Assembly (NCBI GenBank): GCA_964023205.1
Contig: OZ026841.1
Coordinates: 27,235,561 to 27,299,560, forward strand
DNA length: 64,000 nucleotides
From: Lutraria lutraria
Taxonomy: Eukaryota > Mollusca > Bivalvia > Venerida > Mactridae
Direction of reading: 5' to 3'
The notes beneath the pieces are model-generated. The model had not been told where the DNA came from. It searched no databases and worked only from the letters and a program-made list of their open reading frames with translations. This document shows positions 10,391 through 21,185 of the stretch, piece after piece. Positions within the stretch are counted from its first letter, which is position 1, and every line of letters begins with the position of its first letter. The position numbers were made by a program, and so were the translations under genes.

Positions 10391-10965
10391 AATTTTGAGT
10401 GTTGTAACATGAACATGGGTGATCATATTTGGTCATGTTGACATTGGTTCAGAACAAGGGCAAACATGACTGAATATGTTTAAAACATGTTCTAAGATAA
10501 TGGACAAAACACATTTGAATCATGAAGCAAAAACAGGTTCCAAACATGTTCTAAACATGTTCAAATATGTTCTAAATATGTTCAAACATATTCTTAGATA
10601 ATGGAAAAAAAGTGTTGGAATATGTCTGAACATGTTCCAATCATGTTGCAGGAACATGTTTAAATATGTTCAAACATATTCTTAGATAATGGAAAAAAAG
10701 TGTTGGAATATGTCTGAACATGTTCCAATCATGTTGCAGGAACATGTTTAAATATGTTCAAACATGTTTATTTTTAGCGGTGAAACGTGATCATTCATGA
10801 TCATATTCGATCATGTTTGACAATGGTGCCATTTAACGAACATGTTTAAACATGTTTGAATATGTTCATAACATGGTTAAAACACAGTCAAACATGTTTT
10901 TATATCATGTTCAAACATGTTTAAAACATGTTTGATAATGTTCTGATCATGTTAATTTCGCCAGG
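10391..10965. repeat. Array of palindromic 'aacatgtt' words with an 88-bp direct repeat
   Basis: About 570 bp dominated by variants of aaacatgttt / gaacatgttc in irregular spacing. A segment starting about 10583 is repeated at 10671 (period 88 bp, almost identical). The block starts with 'ggtgatcatatttggtcatg' like words and ends before 'cgccagggcaa'. Because the word is self-complementary, either strand can fold into many hairpins. Confidence 0.85.
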
Positions 10966-11575
10966 GCAATAACTAAATTACTCATATAGATGTTTTAAAC
11001 CATACAGATTTGCATTAATTTTATAGAATAAATCCATGGCTAATAAATAGTTTGTGTCAACAATATAAGTTTTATATAATCTATTTTTATCCGTAGCACA
11101 TTGTAAAAGACAGAATGTGTTGTATTATGTACTTACAGTAACGGTTTCTGTACTTGCAGTAACACAAATTAATGTTATTGTAAAGACAGTTACTGCAAGG
11201 ACTCATACAGGTTATTTGTACACTAATTACATAAGTAAGAAAAGGGAGACAGTTTTGAACATGTGAAGCATGACTGACTTATATATGCTATATGCAACAA
11301 TATAAAGGAGATCTGTCTGATCAATTGTATAATTAGAAACTTGTTACATAAAAGGACAGTATTCAAAATTATTCATCTGGCAACTTATCAGTTTGTTGTA
11401 TTTTCTAAAATCGCATATAAAATTCGCTTCTGTTTCATTGCTGTAGCCATACTTGAAATATATCATCTCCTTTTGAAGAGTACACTCCAACTATATACCC
11501 AACTGAATTTATCTACCAGTGCTAACGTTACGTGATGGACATTATGGACAAAGAAGTTGGGGACAAACTTGAGAC
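10966..11575. other. No gene recognised
   Basis: AT-rich sequence between the 'aacatgtt' array and the DIRS-like element. A loose inverted pair of 'cagtaacg/gttactg' words lies at 11130-11200. The one open frame (11341-11535) starts at TTG and shows no domain. Confidence 0.4.
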
Positions 11576-11585
11576 GTTTATTTGG

Positions 11586-11625
11586 CAATTCTATTACGTC
11601 ATACTACTCTCGTGCTCATATGAGA
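11586..11625. repeat. DIRS left inverted terminal repeat
   Basis: 40 bp whose reverse complement is found exactly at 15894-15933. Similarity extends a few bases further outwards (gtttatttgg versus gtttgattgt). Confidence 0.93.
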
Positions 11626-11921
11626 TGTGTGCCAAGTGTGACCATGATTATCAGTAAGCTTTTGAAAACCGTCGAGTGCAGACGTTTTTCAGATTGATCT
11701 ATCTGTAAGATACTACAGTAGATAGCGTGACCATGCCCGTAGTATAAACTTTTTTAAAATTACTTTGAGCAATATTGTTGTTCAATAATTAATTACAAAC
11801 AAAGAGGTTGTTTGAAGAATAATTAAAATAAACATATTGTTTTCAGTGTAGAGATTATTTTTACTCCACTTTCGGAGAGGCTCTTTCCGGTAAAATTCAC
11901 ACGTGTGCGAGAACGAAAAAT

Positions 11922-12973
11922 ATGACCGAGTCTATGCTGAAGAAAATGGTGCTTAATAACGCCAATGATAAAGAAAATATCATTTCGTCGAAGCCTACAC
12001 ATGAATCACAAGACAAGGCATCTGTGCCTACTAATGAAACAGGCAAGAAAACGTCCGTTAAGTCGTCAGCCGCGACAAAACAGAAAGCCACCGTTTCGGC
12101 TCCTGTGTGTGATAAAGTCAAAGACGTAAATGTGGAGGTATTGAAAATTCTTAAAGATATGAACTCTAACATAAATTTACATGGACAGAAGTTAAAATCT
12201 CTGTCAGAACGTGTTGATTCGTTATACGAGGAATACGATGATTATGACTCTGTTGAACAGTCCAGTGCGCCGTCCTGCCTAAAGTCCGACAGAATTGTTC
12301 AGAACGAAAATGCCTTCGATGATGACATTCACATAGAGGACGAGCCCCCATCCAAAAAGACAAAAATGACATTTAAAGGTCTAGCTGACAAGTATTTGTT
12401 AGCCGAGAAAGTTGACAGTGAAATTAATGATGATTTGTGCGAATTTGTCAACTCCTTGTTCAGGAACGGTGTTTCTGAAGAGAGGGTTCAGGAAATTATT
12501 AAACAAATATATAGACCTCAGAATTGTGAATCCCTAACCAAGACCAGGGTAAATCCTGGCATGTTGAGGTTGTTGAAACCACAAACCCAGACTGAGGATG
12601 CCAAAATGCAAACAATTCAGACTTGTATTATTAAAGCATATATTAATGTTGTCAAAATGCTGGACAAAGAAAGTGAATCGTGGGACTCACAATCAATGGA
12701 ATGGGGAACCAATGCACTAGCTTTATCGGGTCAAACAAATTACTAATAAACAATAGAAGGAAAGAGTCGCATAAGAATGATTTTTTATCCCAAGTTTTTC
12801 CACTTACATCATCCATGTTGCCATATACTGAATGCCTGTATGGAAATGAAAGTGACATTAATAGAAATGTCAAAGATATCACTGACTTGAATCGTATTGG
12901 CAAGGTTGGCAAATTCTTCCGTGGCAGGGGATACCAAGGTGACCCTTACAGAAGAGGTATGCTTGGATGGTGA
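11922..12973 (+). pseudogene. DIRS gag-like ORF1, frameshifted
   Basis: ATG 11922 opens a 274-codon frame with a lysine/serine-rich N-terminus and an acidic middle. It ends in the SMEWGTNALALSGQTNY region typical of DIRS first ORFs. A frameshift near 12740 moves the reading to another frame. That frame continues RRKESHKNDF, a PYTECLYG motif and an Arg/Gly-rich tail (RGRGYQGDPYRRG), stopping at 12973. The C-terminal RG-rich part may bind RNA. It is the first gene of the element and the RT follows closely. Confidence 0.8.
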
Positions 12974-13029
12974 CATGCTGGTTATAGAGGCCGAAGGTCT
13001 GGTTCATACAACAGTACAAATTCACACTC

Positions 13030-13860
13030 CTCAAAAAATTTGAAGGAGGGGCAGAAGAAGTAGATAAGGTTAGTAATCAATTTATAGCTGGTAAATTACG
13101 ATTTTATGAGGAAAATTGGAGAAATATAACTCAGGATGAGAATATTTTGGACATTGTGAGGCAATGTCGTATTAAATTTATGGATGATGTTAATCCAATA
13201 CAAACAAAATGCAACAGTACAAAATTCAGTCTTGATGAAGACTTGATTGTTAATTCGGAAATCAGAAAATTACTTGATATGAAAGTAATTAAAATTGTTG
13301 AACACGAAAATAATGAATTTATATCTCCAATTTTCCTTGTACCAAAAAAGAACCCTGGTGAATACAGAATGATACTAAATTTAAAGAAATTAAATGAGCA
13401 TATAGAATACCATCATTTTAAGATGGATACATTCGAATCAGCCTTAAGGCTTATCAATAGGAATTGTTTTATGGTTTCCATTGATTTACAAAATGCTTAC
13501 TATTCTGTATTCATTGTGGAAGAAGACAAGGTTAAATTAAGATTTGAAAAATCTGGTGTATTATATTTCAATGTTTACCAAATGGTATTTCTTTTGCCCC
13601 AAGATTATTTACTAAAATCATGAAACCTATATATGCTTCTTTACATGTTCGAGGACACAAAAACTCGAGTTATATTGATGACTCCTTGTTATGTTAGCAA
13701 GTGATACTTACAAAGAATGTGATCAGAATATTGTAGACACTAAAGAATAAGTGACAAATGTTGGTTTCATGATTCATAAGAAAAAATCAGAACTAGTTCC
13801 TACTAGGAATATTACATTCTAAGGTAATAATATTGATTCTGAGAAGATGATAGTTACACT
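13030..13860 (+). pseudogene. DIRS reverse transcriptase, frameshifted
   Basis: Open from about 13030, reading FIAGKLRFYEENWRNIT and then the RT fingers. It includes SPIFLVPKKNPGEYRMILNL and motif A as MVSIDLQNAYYSV near 13470-13510. A one-base frameshift near 13580 is needed to continue NGISFAPRLFTKIM into the YIDD box at 13671-13682. A stop TAG follows soon after (13693). The order and the long fingers match the DIRS/Ty3-like RT family. The start is not certain because no ATG is obvious. Confidence 0.85.
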
Positions 13861-14065
13861 GCCAGAAAATAAAGTATTTACTCTGAGGCAAGCATGTATT
13901 GAAATCTATAACAAATCAAAAGTGACCATTAAAGTAGTCGCTCAAGTGCTTGGTCTGATGGTATCAAGTTTTTCAGCAGTTGAGTATGGCCGTCTATTTT
14001 ATCGAAAAATTGAGAACAATAAAATATAAGCATTAAAAAGCACTAAAGGTGATTTTTCCTCAAAA

Positions 14066-14709
14066 ATGTATGTTACTTTTCATATGAAAGAGGAACTAAA
14101 ATGGTGGATAGATAACTTAGCCACTCAGTATAAAGTTATTGAGCATGGCAATGCCAATGTAATTATTACAAGTGATGCCTCATCCTTAGGATGGGCTGGT
14201 ATACCTGACAATCAAGAAAATGGCGGCCGATGGACAGCTGATGAGTCTAAACAGCATATAAATTACCTAGAATTGCTTGCAGCTTATTTATCTATCAAAG
14301 CCTTTTGTCGGTTAAAATAAGAATATACATGTTCAAATATTATCTGATAATACATGCACTGTAGCTTACATTAACAATATGAGTGGCTGCAAAGCAATGA
14401 AATGTAATGACCTTGCTCATAAATAATGGGTTTGGTGCATCTAGTCATATTCCAGGAAAAAGTAACATTTCAGATCATGGATCTAGGAATTTCAATGACA
14501 CTGTTGAGTGGAAACTGAATGAGACCATTTTTGATAAAGTTTCAAATACTTGGGGAAGGCCAGAAATAGATATGTTTGTATCTAGGTTAAACAGGCAATT
14601 GCTAAGATGTGTATCTTGGAAACCAGATGCTGATGCATCATTTATTGATGCATTTTCAATAGATTGGTCAGAAATGTTCATATATATATATTTTGTCCTT
14701 TCAGTTTGA
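14066..14709 (+). pseudogene. DIRS RNase H and connector region, broken
   Basis: Frame 14066-14320 has ELKWWIDNL and then IITSDASSLGWAG, the first RNase H Asp. It continues GGRWTADESKQHINYLELLA, with the Glu of the second motif. After a shift, LSDNTCTVAYINNM supplies the third motif and a further frame (14407-14709) has SSHIPGKSNISDHGSR and then WGRPEIDMFVSRLNRQ. This series is characteristic of DIRS RT-RNase H polyproteins. At least two frameshifts are present. The region 13861-14065 bridges RT and RNase H with only short frames. Confidence 0.83.
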
Positions 14710-15828
14710 TAGGAAGAGCTCTACATAAGATAAAGAAAGATCAGAGCAATTGTATTATGGTTATTACCACTCTGGCCAACACAAAACTGGTGGAACAATT
14801 TTCTGGAATTGTTGATAGATATTCCGATGGTGATTCCAGTAACACATACTACACTGACCATTCTGTCAACCAACAGAATTCACCCATTAGTGGGCAAGTT
14901 GAAGTTAGTAATTTCTCTGTTATCAGGAAATTCTTACAAGACAGAAACATTTCAGAAAGAGCTGCCAGTATTATCCTGGCATCATGGAAAAAGTCAACTC
15001 AGAAACAATACTCAGTTTACATTGAGAGATGGTTTCAGTTCTGTTGTGAAGAACAAATTAATTCAGTTCAAGTTACTGTAACTACAGTCTTAGATTTTTT
15101 AACAATGTTATTTGACTCTGGTTTGTCATATGACACTATTAACATAGCTAGGAGTGCCTTATCTGCTCTTGGAATTGTTCTTGATGGTTTTGTTGTTGGA
15201 CAGCATCTGTTAGTAAAAAGATTCTGTTCTGGAGTATTTAATATGCGTCCTTATAAAGCTAGATATACTGTTCCTATAAATGAAAATTTGTCTTTGAAAT
15301 TACTGACAAAGACATCAGCAATGTTAATTGCACTTACTCAGGCCTGTAGAGCTCAGTCCTTAAGACTTCTGACGTTGAAAAACCTTAAGAAAGGTGAAGA
15401 CTTTTATGGGTTGGAATATGTTGATTCCTTAAAACATTCTAAGCCTGGTAGGCCTGTACGGTCATATGTTACTTTGAATAGCTTTTCTCCAGATAGGAGA
15501 TTGTGTGTTGTATATACATTGAATGAATATATCAAAAGAACTCAAACATTAAGAAAGGATGAACCTTAGATCTCATGCAGCAGTTTCTACTAGTACCATC
15601 AGTCGATGGTTAAAGACAATTATGTGTTCATCAGGAATAGATGTTAACATTTTTAAAGCTCATAGTGTTCGTTCAGCGAGTACATTAAAAGCCAGAATGA
15701 AATTCATTCCAATTGACGAAATCATGAAAGTAGCTGGATGGACAAATGCTAGGACATTTGCACAGTTTAATAGCAAAGACATCCAACAAAATGAGTGTAC
15801 ATTTGCTAATGCACTGTTGATGTGCTAG
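14664..15828 (+). pseudogene. DIRS tyrosine recombinase, frameshifted, catalytic Tyr absent
   Basis: Frame 14664-15569 carries the N-terminal SAM-like part (ILASWKKSTQKQYSVYIERW) and the first catalytic Arg in ALTQACRAQSLRLL. A frameshift near 15560 leads to 15559-15828 with the H-x-x-R box in FKAHSVRSAST and MKVAGWTNARTFAQFNSKDI. In related DIRS recombinases I expect a Tyr right after TFAKF; here the codon is AAT (Asn). Together with the frameshift this predicts no strand-transfer activity. The family integrates circular DNA without leaving duplications. Confidence 0.85.
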
Positions 15829-15893
15829 AAGTTGATGTGTTATTATATTGTTATTTTCTATTGAGACCAAACAATTTTTTCCTAGCTTTGAAG

Positions 15894-15933
15894 TCTCATA
15901 TGAGCACGAGAGTAGTATGACGTAATAGAATTG
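15894..15933. repeat. DIRS right inverted terminal repeat
   Basis: Exact reverse complement of 11586-11625. Confidence 0.93.
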
Positions 15934-16255
15934 AACAATCAAACGAGACTTACCTTAAGTTGATGTTTGATTGGGATTCTATGTAGTCATACTGCTACTC
16001 GAGGGATCATATGCCCCTCCTCAAGTTGTATAAATTTTCCTCCCTTATGATATAATCTGATGATTAACCATATTAAATCAGATGTTACCTCGAGTGCATA
16101 CTCTCTTGGATTATTTTGTTTAAGTTTTTATGGTCTTAAAGCTTTTAAGAACTGATAATCATGGTCATCTCATAATTATGATCCCTCAAGTAGCAGTATG
16201 ACTACATAGAATCCCAATCAAACATCAACTTAAGGTAAGTCTCATTTGATTGTTC
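15933..16255. repeat. 78-bp-arm inverted repeat abutting the DIRS right end
   Basis: Arms 15933-16010 and 16178-16255 are complementary with two mismatches; the spacer is 167 bp. Part of the arm (gattctatgtagtcatac...tcatatg) is a diverged copy of the DIRS terminal repeat. Sequence at 16137-16175 (tgataatcatggtca) is the reverse complement of sequence just inside the left terminus (about 11640-11660). Each arm holds an outward-facing splice-donor consensus AAG|GTAAGT. Confidence 0.88.
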
Positions 16256-16589
16256 AAATTTATACTTTTAACTATACACTTATTTTGTACAAATATACTT
16301 TTTGAAATATAATATTTTGCTTTCATACATAGAAAATTATTCTAGCAATACAATAGTTCAAATCAAACAGTTGAAATTGGGATTTTACATTTGGGACAAG
16401 GAAAATCTGGAAGTTTACAGGTTTATGACAAGCATAGAAGTAATATATATTCAAAGTTTTAACCTGAAAATGGCCTGGATTATAATACTTCATCCAGTTA
16501 CAATCATGCAAGTTTAATTTTAGGTAGATGAGTATACAATGCATTTCATCAAAAATTGAAAAGGACAGCTTTTCGGGCAAAATCTGATA
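16256..16589. other. No gene recognised
   Basis: AT-rich, with two overlapping open frames on opposite strands (16302-16517 and 16323-16580) that show no domain or codon pattern. Confidence 0.4.
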
Positions 16590-16599
16590 TTGGCTCAGT

Positions 16600-16900
16600 T
16601 ACAGAGCGGACACGAAATCAGCCATTTGTCCCCTAAGTGTGACCTTGACCCTTCCAAAACATGCAACTCTGCACGTCGTCCCGATGGGGTGAACATTTGA
16701 GTCAAGTTTCTTCAAGATCCTTCGCTGGCTTAAATAGTTACATAGCGGACAAGAAATCAGCCAAATCTGACACCTAAATGTGACCTTGACGTTGACCCTT
16801 CCAAAACATGCAACTCTGCACGTAGTCTCAATGAGGTGTACATTTGAGTCAATTTTCTTCAAAATCCTTGGCTGGCTTAAAGAGATACAGAGCAATAGCT
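16600..16900. repeat. Two tandem copies of a 'tgaccttgac...ccttccaaaacatgc' mollusc repeat
   Basis: A unit of about 135-145 bp is present at 16600-16745 and 16746-16895. It has conserved words 'gtgaccttgac', 'ccttccaaaacatgcaactc', 'catttgagtcaa' and 'ttcttcaa'. A related, more diverged pair lies at 58040-58160 and 58845-59000. Confidence 0.85.
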
Positions 16901-17110
16901 AACGGACGGACGTACATTCTCATGAAACGTATGTTGTGGGGTGATCCCTTTGATCTTTTCGGTGTTTTTAACCCCACAAGTCGCACCCCACAAGTCGAAA
17001 TTATCCCAACAAGTCCAGTTTGTACATATCTGAACCCCACAAGACCTAAATGTACTAACCCTAACCCCACAACCACCCTCGGGTAAGTGCGGACGGACAG
17101 ACAGACAGAC
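16901..17110. repeat. 'gttgtggggtgatccctttg' repeat, inverted relative to 21790-22015
   Basis: Shares with 21790-22015 (opposite strand) the words for 'ccacaacata', 'ggatcaaaggg', 'aagtcgca' and a 'ctaaccctaacccc' stretch. It ends in gacaga repeats at 17094-17110. Confidence 0.8.
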
Positions 17111-17154
17111 GGAAGCCAGCATCATAACGTAATACGTCCCTTTGGGCATATAAA

Positions 17155-17500
17155 AAAAGTTTTGAATCATTTTTCTAAAAGACTCTTAACTCCTATAGGA
17201 AGAATAGTAGTTATAAAAACGCTGGTATTACCTAAAATTAATCACTTAATTATCAGTTTACCTACACCATCTGATCAAATAATCAATCTCTTACAAAATT
17301 TATGTTATAAACTTCTGTGGAATAATGGTCCCGACAAAGTTAAAAGAAGTTACATAACACAAAATTATGAAAATGGAGATTTAAGGATGATTGATATAAG
17401 GAAGTTTATAATCTCCTATAAATGTACATGGATGAGAAGAATATTAAATAAAAATCCTACAGATATGCCATGTCCCCATAATGAAGTATTCAAAGTTTGA
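17155..17500 (+). pseudogene. L1/Tx1-like LINE ORF2 fragment (RT thumb region)
   Basis: About 115 codons with VLNHFSKRLLTPIGRIVVIK, then LPKINHLIISLP, LLWNNGPDKVKR, GDLRMIDIRKFIISYKCTW and RRIL. This block follows the RT palm in L1/Tx1-type LINEs and is unlike the RT of the two LINEs at 650-8912. It begins abruptly after the repeat ending at 17110 and is followed by tandem 'ggggcataactc' repeats. Confidence 0.8.
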
Positions 17501-17935
17501 GTTGAATATCTTTGAAAGTCTGCAAAATATTGTACTATTTTACCTATTGAAACAAAAAATCTAAGTTAAAAAGGGGCATTACTCGAAAAATACTGCTTAC
17601 ACAGTTATGCCCTTTGTCTTATAAGCAAGTATTCCCAATTTCACATGAATATCTTTGAAAATGTGCAAGATAATGGACATATTAAAAAACTAACCAAAGT
17701 TTCTAATTAAGTTAAAAGGGGCATAACTCTAAAATACTGTTGACAGAGTTATACCACTTGTCCTACAGATGTACCTTGTCCCTATAAGGAAGAATTCCAA
17801 GTATGAGTTGAATATCTTTTATAATGTTCAAGTTATTGTACTTTATCAAAAACTTAACCAGCTCAAATGCTGACGCTGGGGCGAGTAGTAAAGCTCTCAT
17901 TTTACCTCGAAAGTTGAGCTAAAAACTATAACTAG
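17500..17935. repeat. Tandem 'ggggcataactc' mollusc repeat, about three units
   Basis: 'gaatatctttgaaa' or a close variant recurs at about 17506, 17647 and 17808 (spacing 141-161 bp), each unit containing 'aaaggggcat(a/t)act'. The block closes with 'gacgctggggcgagtagtaaagctctc' and a small hairpin (gctctc...gttgagct). Confidence 0.82.
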
Positions 17936-19385
17936 GTAAGAAACTGCCGATCAAAATTATGTTGCTTTACTAACTTTGGTTGTGTATTTAATTTCGTGGA
18001 ATTTGTGTGCTGTGAAGTTAACTGAAGTGTTGTGATGTAAATAAAGCTTCTCATATATTAAACTTGCATTGATGCTAAACATTACAGGGACAGAAGTATA
18101 CGGGTTGTGCTTTAATAGTATTGACATAACTGAAACTATGTTCCTACGAAAGGTGTGTACACCAATGGCCCCTTATAATTTTACTCATTCTTTGTACATC
18201 AGATTCTGTCATTTTGCAAATATTAAGTATTAAATTTGACATGTATATTCAAGTTTAATATTACTGAATTCGGATACAATGTATTTGTCATATTGAGTGC
18301 ATGTATCTATTATTCCTGCCAATATTTTCCTTTGTTACACAAAACCTTATGATACTTAAACACACTTTACTCAGATTCAAAATGGAGGGTAATCACTTAT
18401 AAATTGTTTTACAATACACACAAAATCAATGACTTTGTGACAACAGGATTAGTCTGTTTGAATTACAATAACAAGCATCATGGACGAGTACTACAAAGAA
18501 GTACGTGTGATCCTTATTAATCTCAGGCTTTGAAAATTGGTCTATTTGAATTTCAAATTAAAAGTCAGAATTCTAAAAGACTTGCAGTAATTAAAAAAAC
18601 TATCAATATTGTATGTAACACTGAATGTTGCGGAAATCAAGGCAATCAATAAATTTAACTAAATCCAGTTAATCAAGTAGCTTAAAAATAATCTGATTTA
18701 GTGACAGGTTTTTTTATCACAAAATTTCTAAATTTAAGGTCTATGCTTCAAAGCTCACCTGTTACTCAATTTCATACCTAAAAATTTACATTCTCAGAAA
18801 CAAAATAAAAAAAGTAAAACGCCAAAGTGGTTCAAAGCAATGTAAAAAAATTAAGGTTAATTTTACTCAACATTACTAGCACAAGCTTAATCTTTAATGT
18901 CAAAAAGTTGTTAAAAATTTGAAACACAAGTTGTCCATTGTACTGTCAAAAACATAATTGTTCCAACTTCATGAGAAAAGTCAGACAACAAACATGTGGC
19001 TATAAATATATGTATATGCATGCCAATTCAAGTTTTATCTTAAACAATTGTCTTCTTCCAATACACACAATTAATGATCATTAAGATCATTTACTGCACA
19101 TGGTAGCTTAAAACTATGCACTCCAAAATTTGGGCTATGGACATGGCCAGTATCCAAATATTTGAATACATCATTTAAGCCTAGTGCTTTGTTGATGTGT
19201 ATTGTTATAGATATATATTTGTTGACCATTGTTATTATTATTATTATTTTATTTCATGTTTCAACCATTTGTAAAAAATGGTACATAGGAAATATATTAC
19301 ACATAAAATATGCTGTAACTGCTTATAGCATGAGAAATAGCAAATTTTAGTTAAGAGTGCAAAACATAAAATAGTATTAACAGTT
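17936..19385. other. No gene recognised
   Basis: AT-rich sequence without a convincing frame, splice-bounded exon or repeat shared with the rest of the window. Confidence 0.4.
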
Positions 19386-19387
19386 AA

Positions 19388-19480
19388 AAAAATAAGCATA
19401 ATTTTATAAAGTCAAGTTGAAAAAATTAGCATAATTTTATAAAGTCAAGTTGAAAAAATTAGCATAATTTTATAAAGTTA
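19388..19480. repeat. 33-bp tandem repeat, just under three copies
   Basis: Unit 'agcataattttataaagtca' followed by 'agttgaaaaaatt', present with almost no change. Confidence 0.9.
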
Positions 19481-19893
19481 CAGTGCTCAAACCAAAATAT
19501 GTAACCGAATGTTGAAATTGTAAAATTATTATAGGTATATATATAAATAAATATAAGTAAAAAGTTAAAACCATATATCACAATCATTAAAGTTCGAGGA
19601 TGACAGGTACATTACAGGTAGGTAAAACAAATACTTTACATTTGGTGTTAAAAATGCTATTTTAAATACTTTTAGTAGTATAATAATTGTATTTTTGTTT
19701 TCTTTAATATAATCAGGCGCTACCTAAAGTTTTTTCCCATTTTGTTTATTTGTACGCTCTTTGTCAGTCTGAACAAGATCAAATTAGAAAGATTCTACTG
19801 TAAAAAGAGAAGGTATAAGGATCACTTCTTTTTCGCATGTACTACCCTACCCATGTGCACCAGGTATGTTTTGTTTCAAATCTTTTTTACATA

Positions 19894-20253
19894 CAGGTTG
19901 TCCCAAAAGAAAGGTAACACTTTCATACATGTTTAATACCCCTTTAAATTGCAGATAAATACATAATATTATTAAAAGATATGTAGATCAAAGATGTAAG
20001 TTTTTTGTGTCAGAGAATCTTATAAATATCTTTTGCAGTTAAATATAAATTAGAAAACAAAAGTGCATTTTTCATCCTTGAAGTCGTTTTAGTATTTTAT
20101 TACGTTTTTGATGTGATAACTTCATCCTCTCTGTCATAAAAAATTTACATCTTTGATCTACATATCTATATATATATTACATATTAATCTGCAATTCAAA
20201 GGGACATTTAAGACATGTGTATGAAAGTGTTACCTTTCTTTTGGGACACCCTG
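19894..20253. mobile_element. 360-bp TIR element (mariner-like MITE), TA target
   Basis: Long imperfect terminal inverted repeats of roughly 110 bp begin 'caggttgtcccaaaagaaag' on the left; the right end read inverted is 'cagggtgtcccaaaagaaag'. TA dinucleotides flank both ends (19892-19893, 20254-20255). There is no coding capacity. The terminus resembles Tc1/mariner ends. Confidence 0.92.
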
Positions 20254-20255
20254 TA

Positions 20256-21035
20256 CTAAATTATGCCTATATTAAAGATTTATCACTAAGTGACTTTCCG
20301 TATATAAACATGCAAATTGTTCATGTAATGGTAAATTTTTTAAATAAATTTGCTTGTCACTCTGTTACATGTATGGTCATTTATCTAAAAGTAAAGAGAA
20401 AAAATATACAAACAAGAAACTAGTTAATTTCATAAAAATGGCTGTTTTACTCCTACCCACCTTTTTCCTCCTATATCTTTAAGCTTAATTTCCAAAAATA
20501 CAAATATGCATGATTGTGTTCCCTGGTTACAAAACTTATTTCAACAAAAAAATACTGATTAATGTGAAATTGTCAGCATAAACTCGCTGTCAGATGAGAG
20601 AATGGATTTTGAATTAAACAACTTATTTTGGTGTAATCATATACATGTAGTGGTTGAACAGAATTATAAAATGCTATTCTTATTAGTCCAGTAAGAATTT
20701 AAATAAACCTTAATTTAAGCAAATAACTTACAAGCAAATGAAATAACAATAGAATTGCTGCACACATATTCATTAGGCTCCATTTTTTTCTGTTTTTTTT
20801 TTTTTAAATAAAATGGCATTTTTGTGGAGACAAAAAATTGTAGATTTGGGTTTTAGGAATAGCTGTCTGCCCTTATTGCATTCTTTCATTTTCTTAAATA
20901 ATAAGAACTTTGTTAAGGACATATCCGGTAGTTGCTATTGTGCAATGTGGTGCGCATCCGTGACGTTAATTTTACTATTAAACATACAGGTAAACTGAAA
21001 ACGTATAGAGAGAATTTCTTTAAACTTTGCATGAT
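20256..21035. other. No gene recognised
   Basis: AT-rich. Open frames at 20813-20998 and 20932-21135 overlap a repeat that is also present inverted near 23377-23590, so they are not taken as genes. Confidence 0.4.
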
Positions 21036-21038
21036 CAT

Positions 21039-21170
21039 AGCATATGATAACAGAAACATTTTAATCGAAAAGAAAATGGGGGTCACGGTGCTTGTTTCTC
21101 AGTTATCTGCCCTTGTTTATGACGTTTTGGCTTAATTAATGTCATTTCAAGGGCAGATCACTCATACATA
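21039..21170 (+). repeat. 'atctgccctt' palindromic repeat, left copy
   Basis: About 130 bp that recurs in opposite orientation at 23377-23503. It contains a short internal inverted repeat (atctgcccttg ... caagggcagat). Confidence 0.85.
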
Positions 21171-21185
21171 AATCTTAAATACTAT

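Larger units (their letters stand above)
11576..16255 (+). mobile_element. DIRS-like tyrosine-recombinase retrotransposon, degenerate
   Basis: A 40-bp perfect inverted repeat (11586-11625 and 15894-15933) encloses, in order, a gag-like frame, RT, RNase H and a tyrosine recombinase, which is the DIRS layout. No integrase or protease is seen. No target-site duplication is apparent, as expected for recombinase-mediated insertion. The right side continues into a 78-bp-arm inverted repeat (15933-16255) related to the left terminus. Whether that belongs to this element or is a second derivative is unresolved. Several frameshifts make it inactive. Confidence 0.88.

Noticed and set aside
11341..11535. 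64-codon frame
   Set aside because: Starts at TTG, hydrophobic AT-driven composition, no domain, no splice support.
16302..16580. Two overlapping frames on opposite strands
   Set aside because: Typical chance frames in AT-rich DNA; no recognisable motif on either strand.
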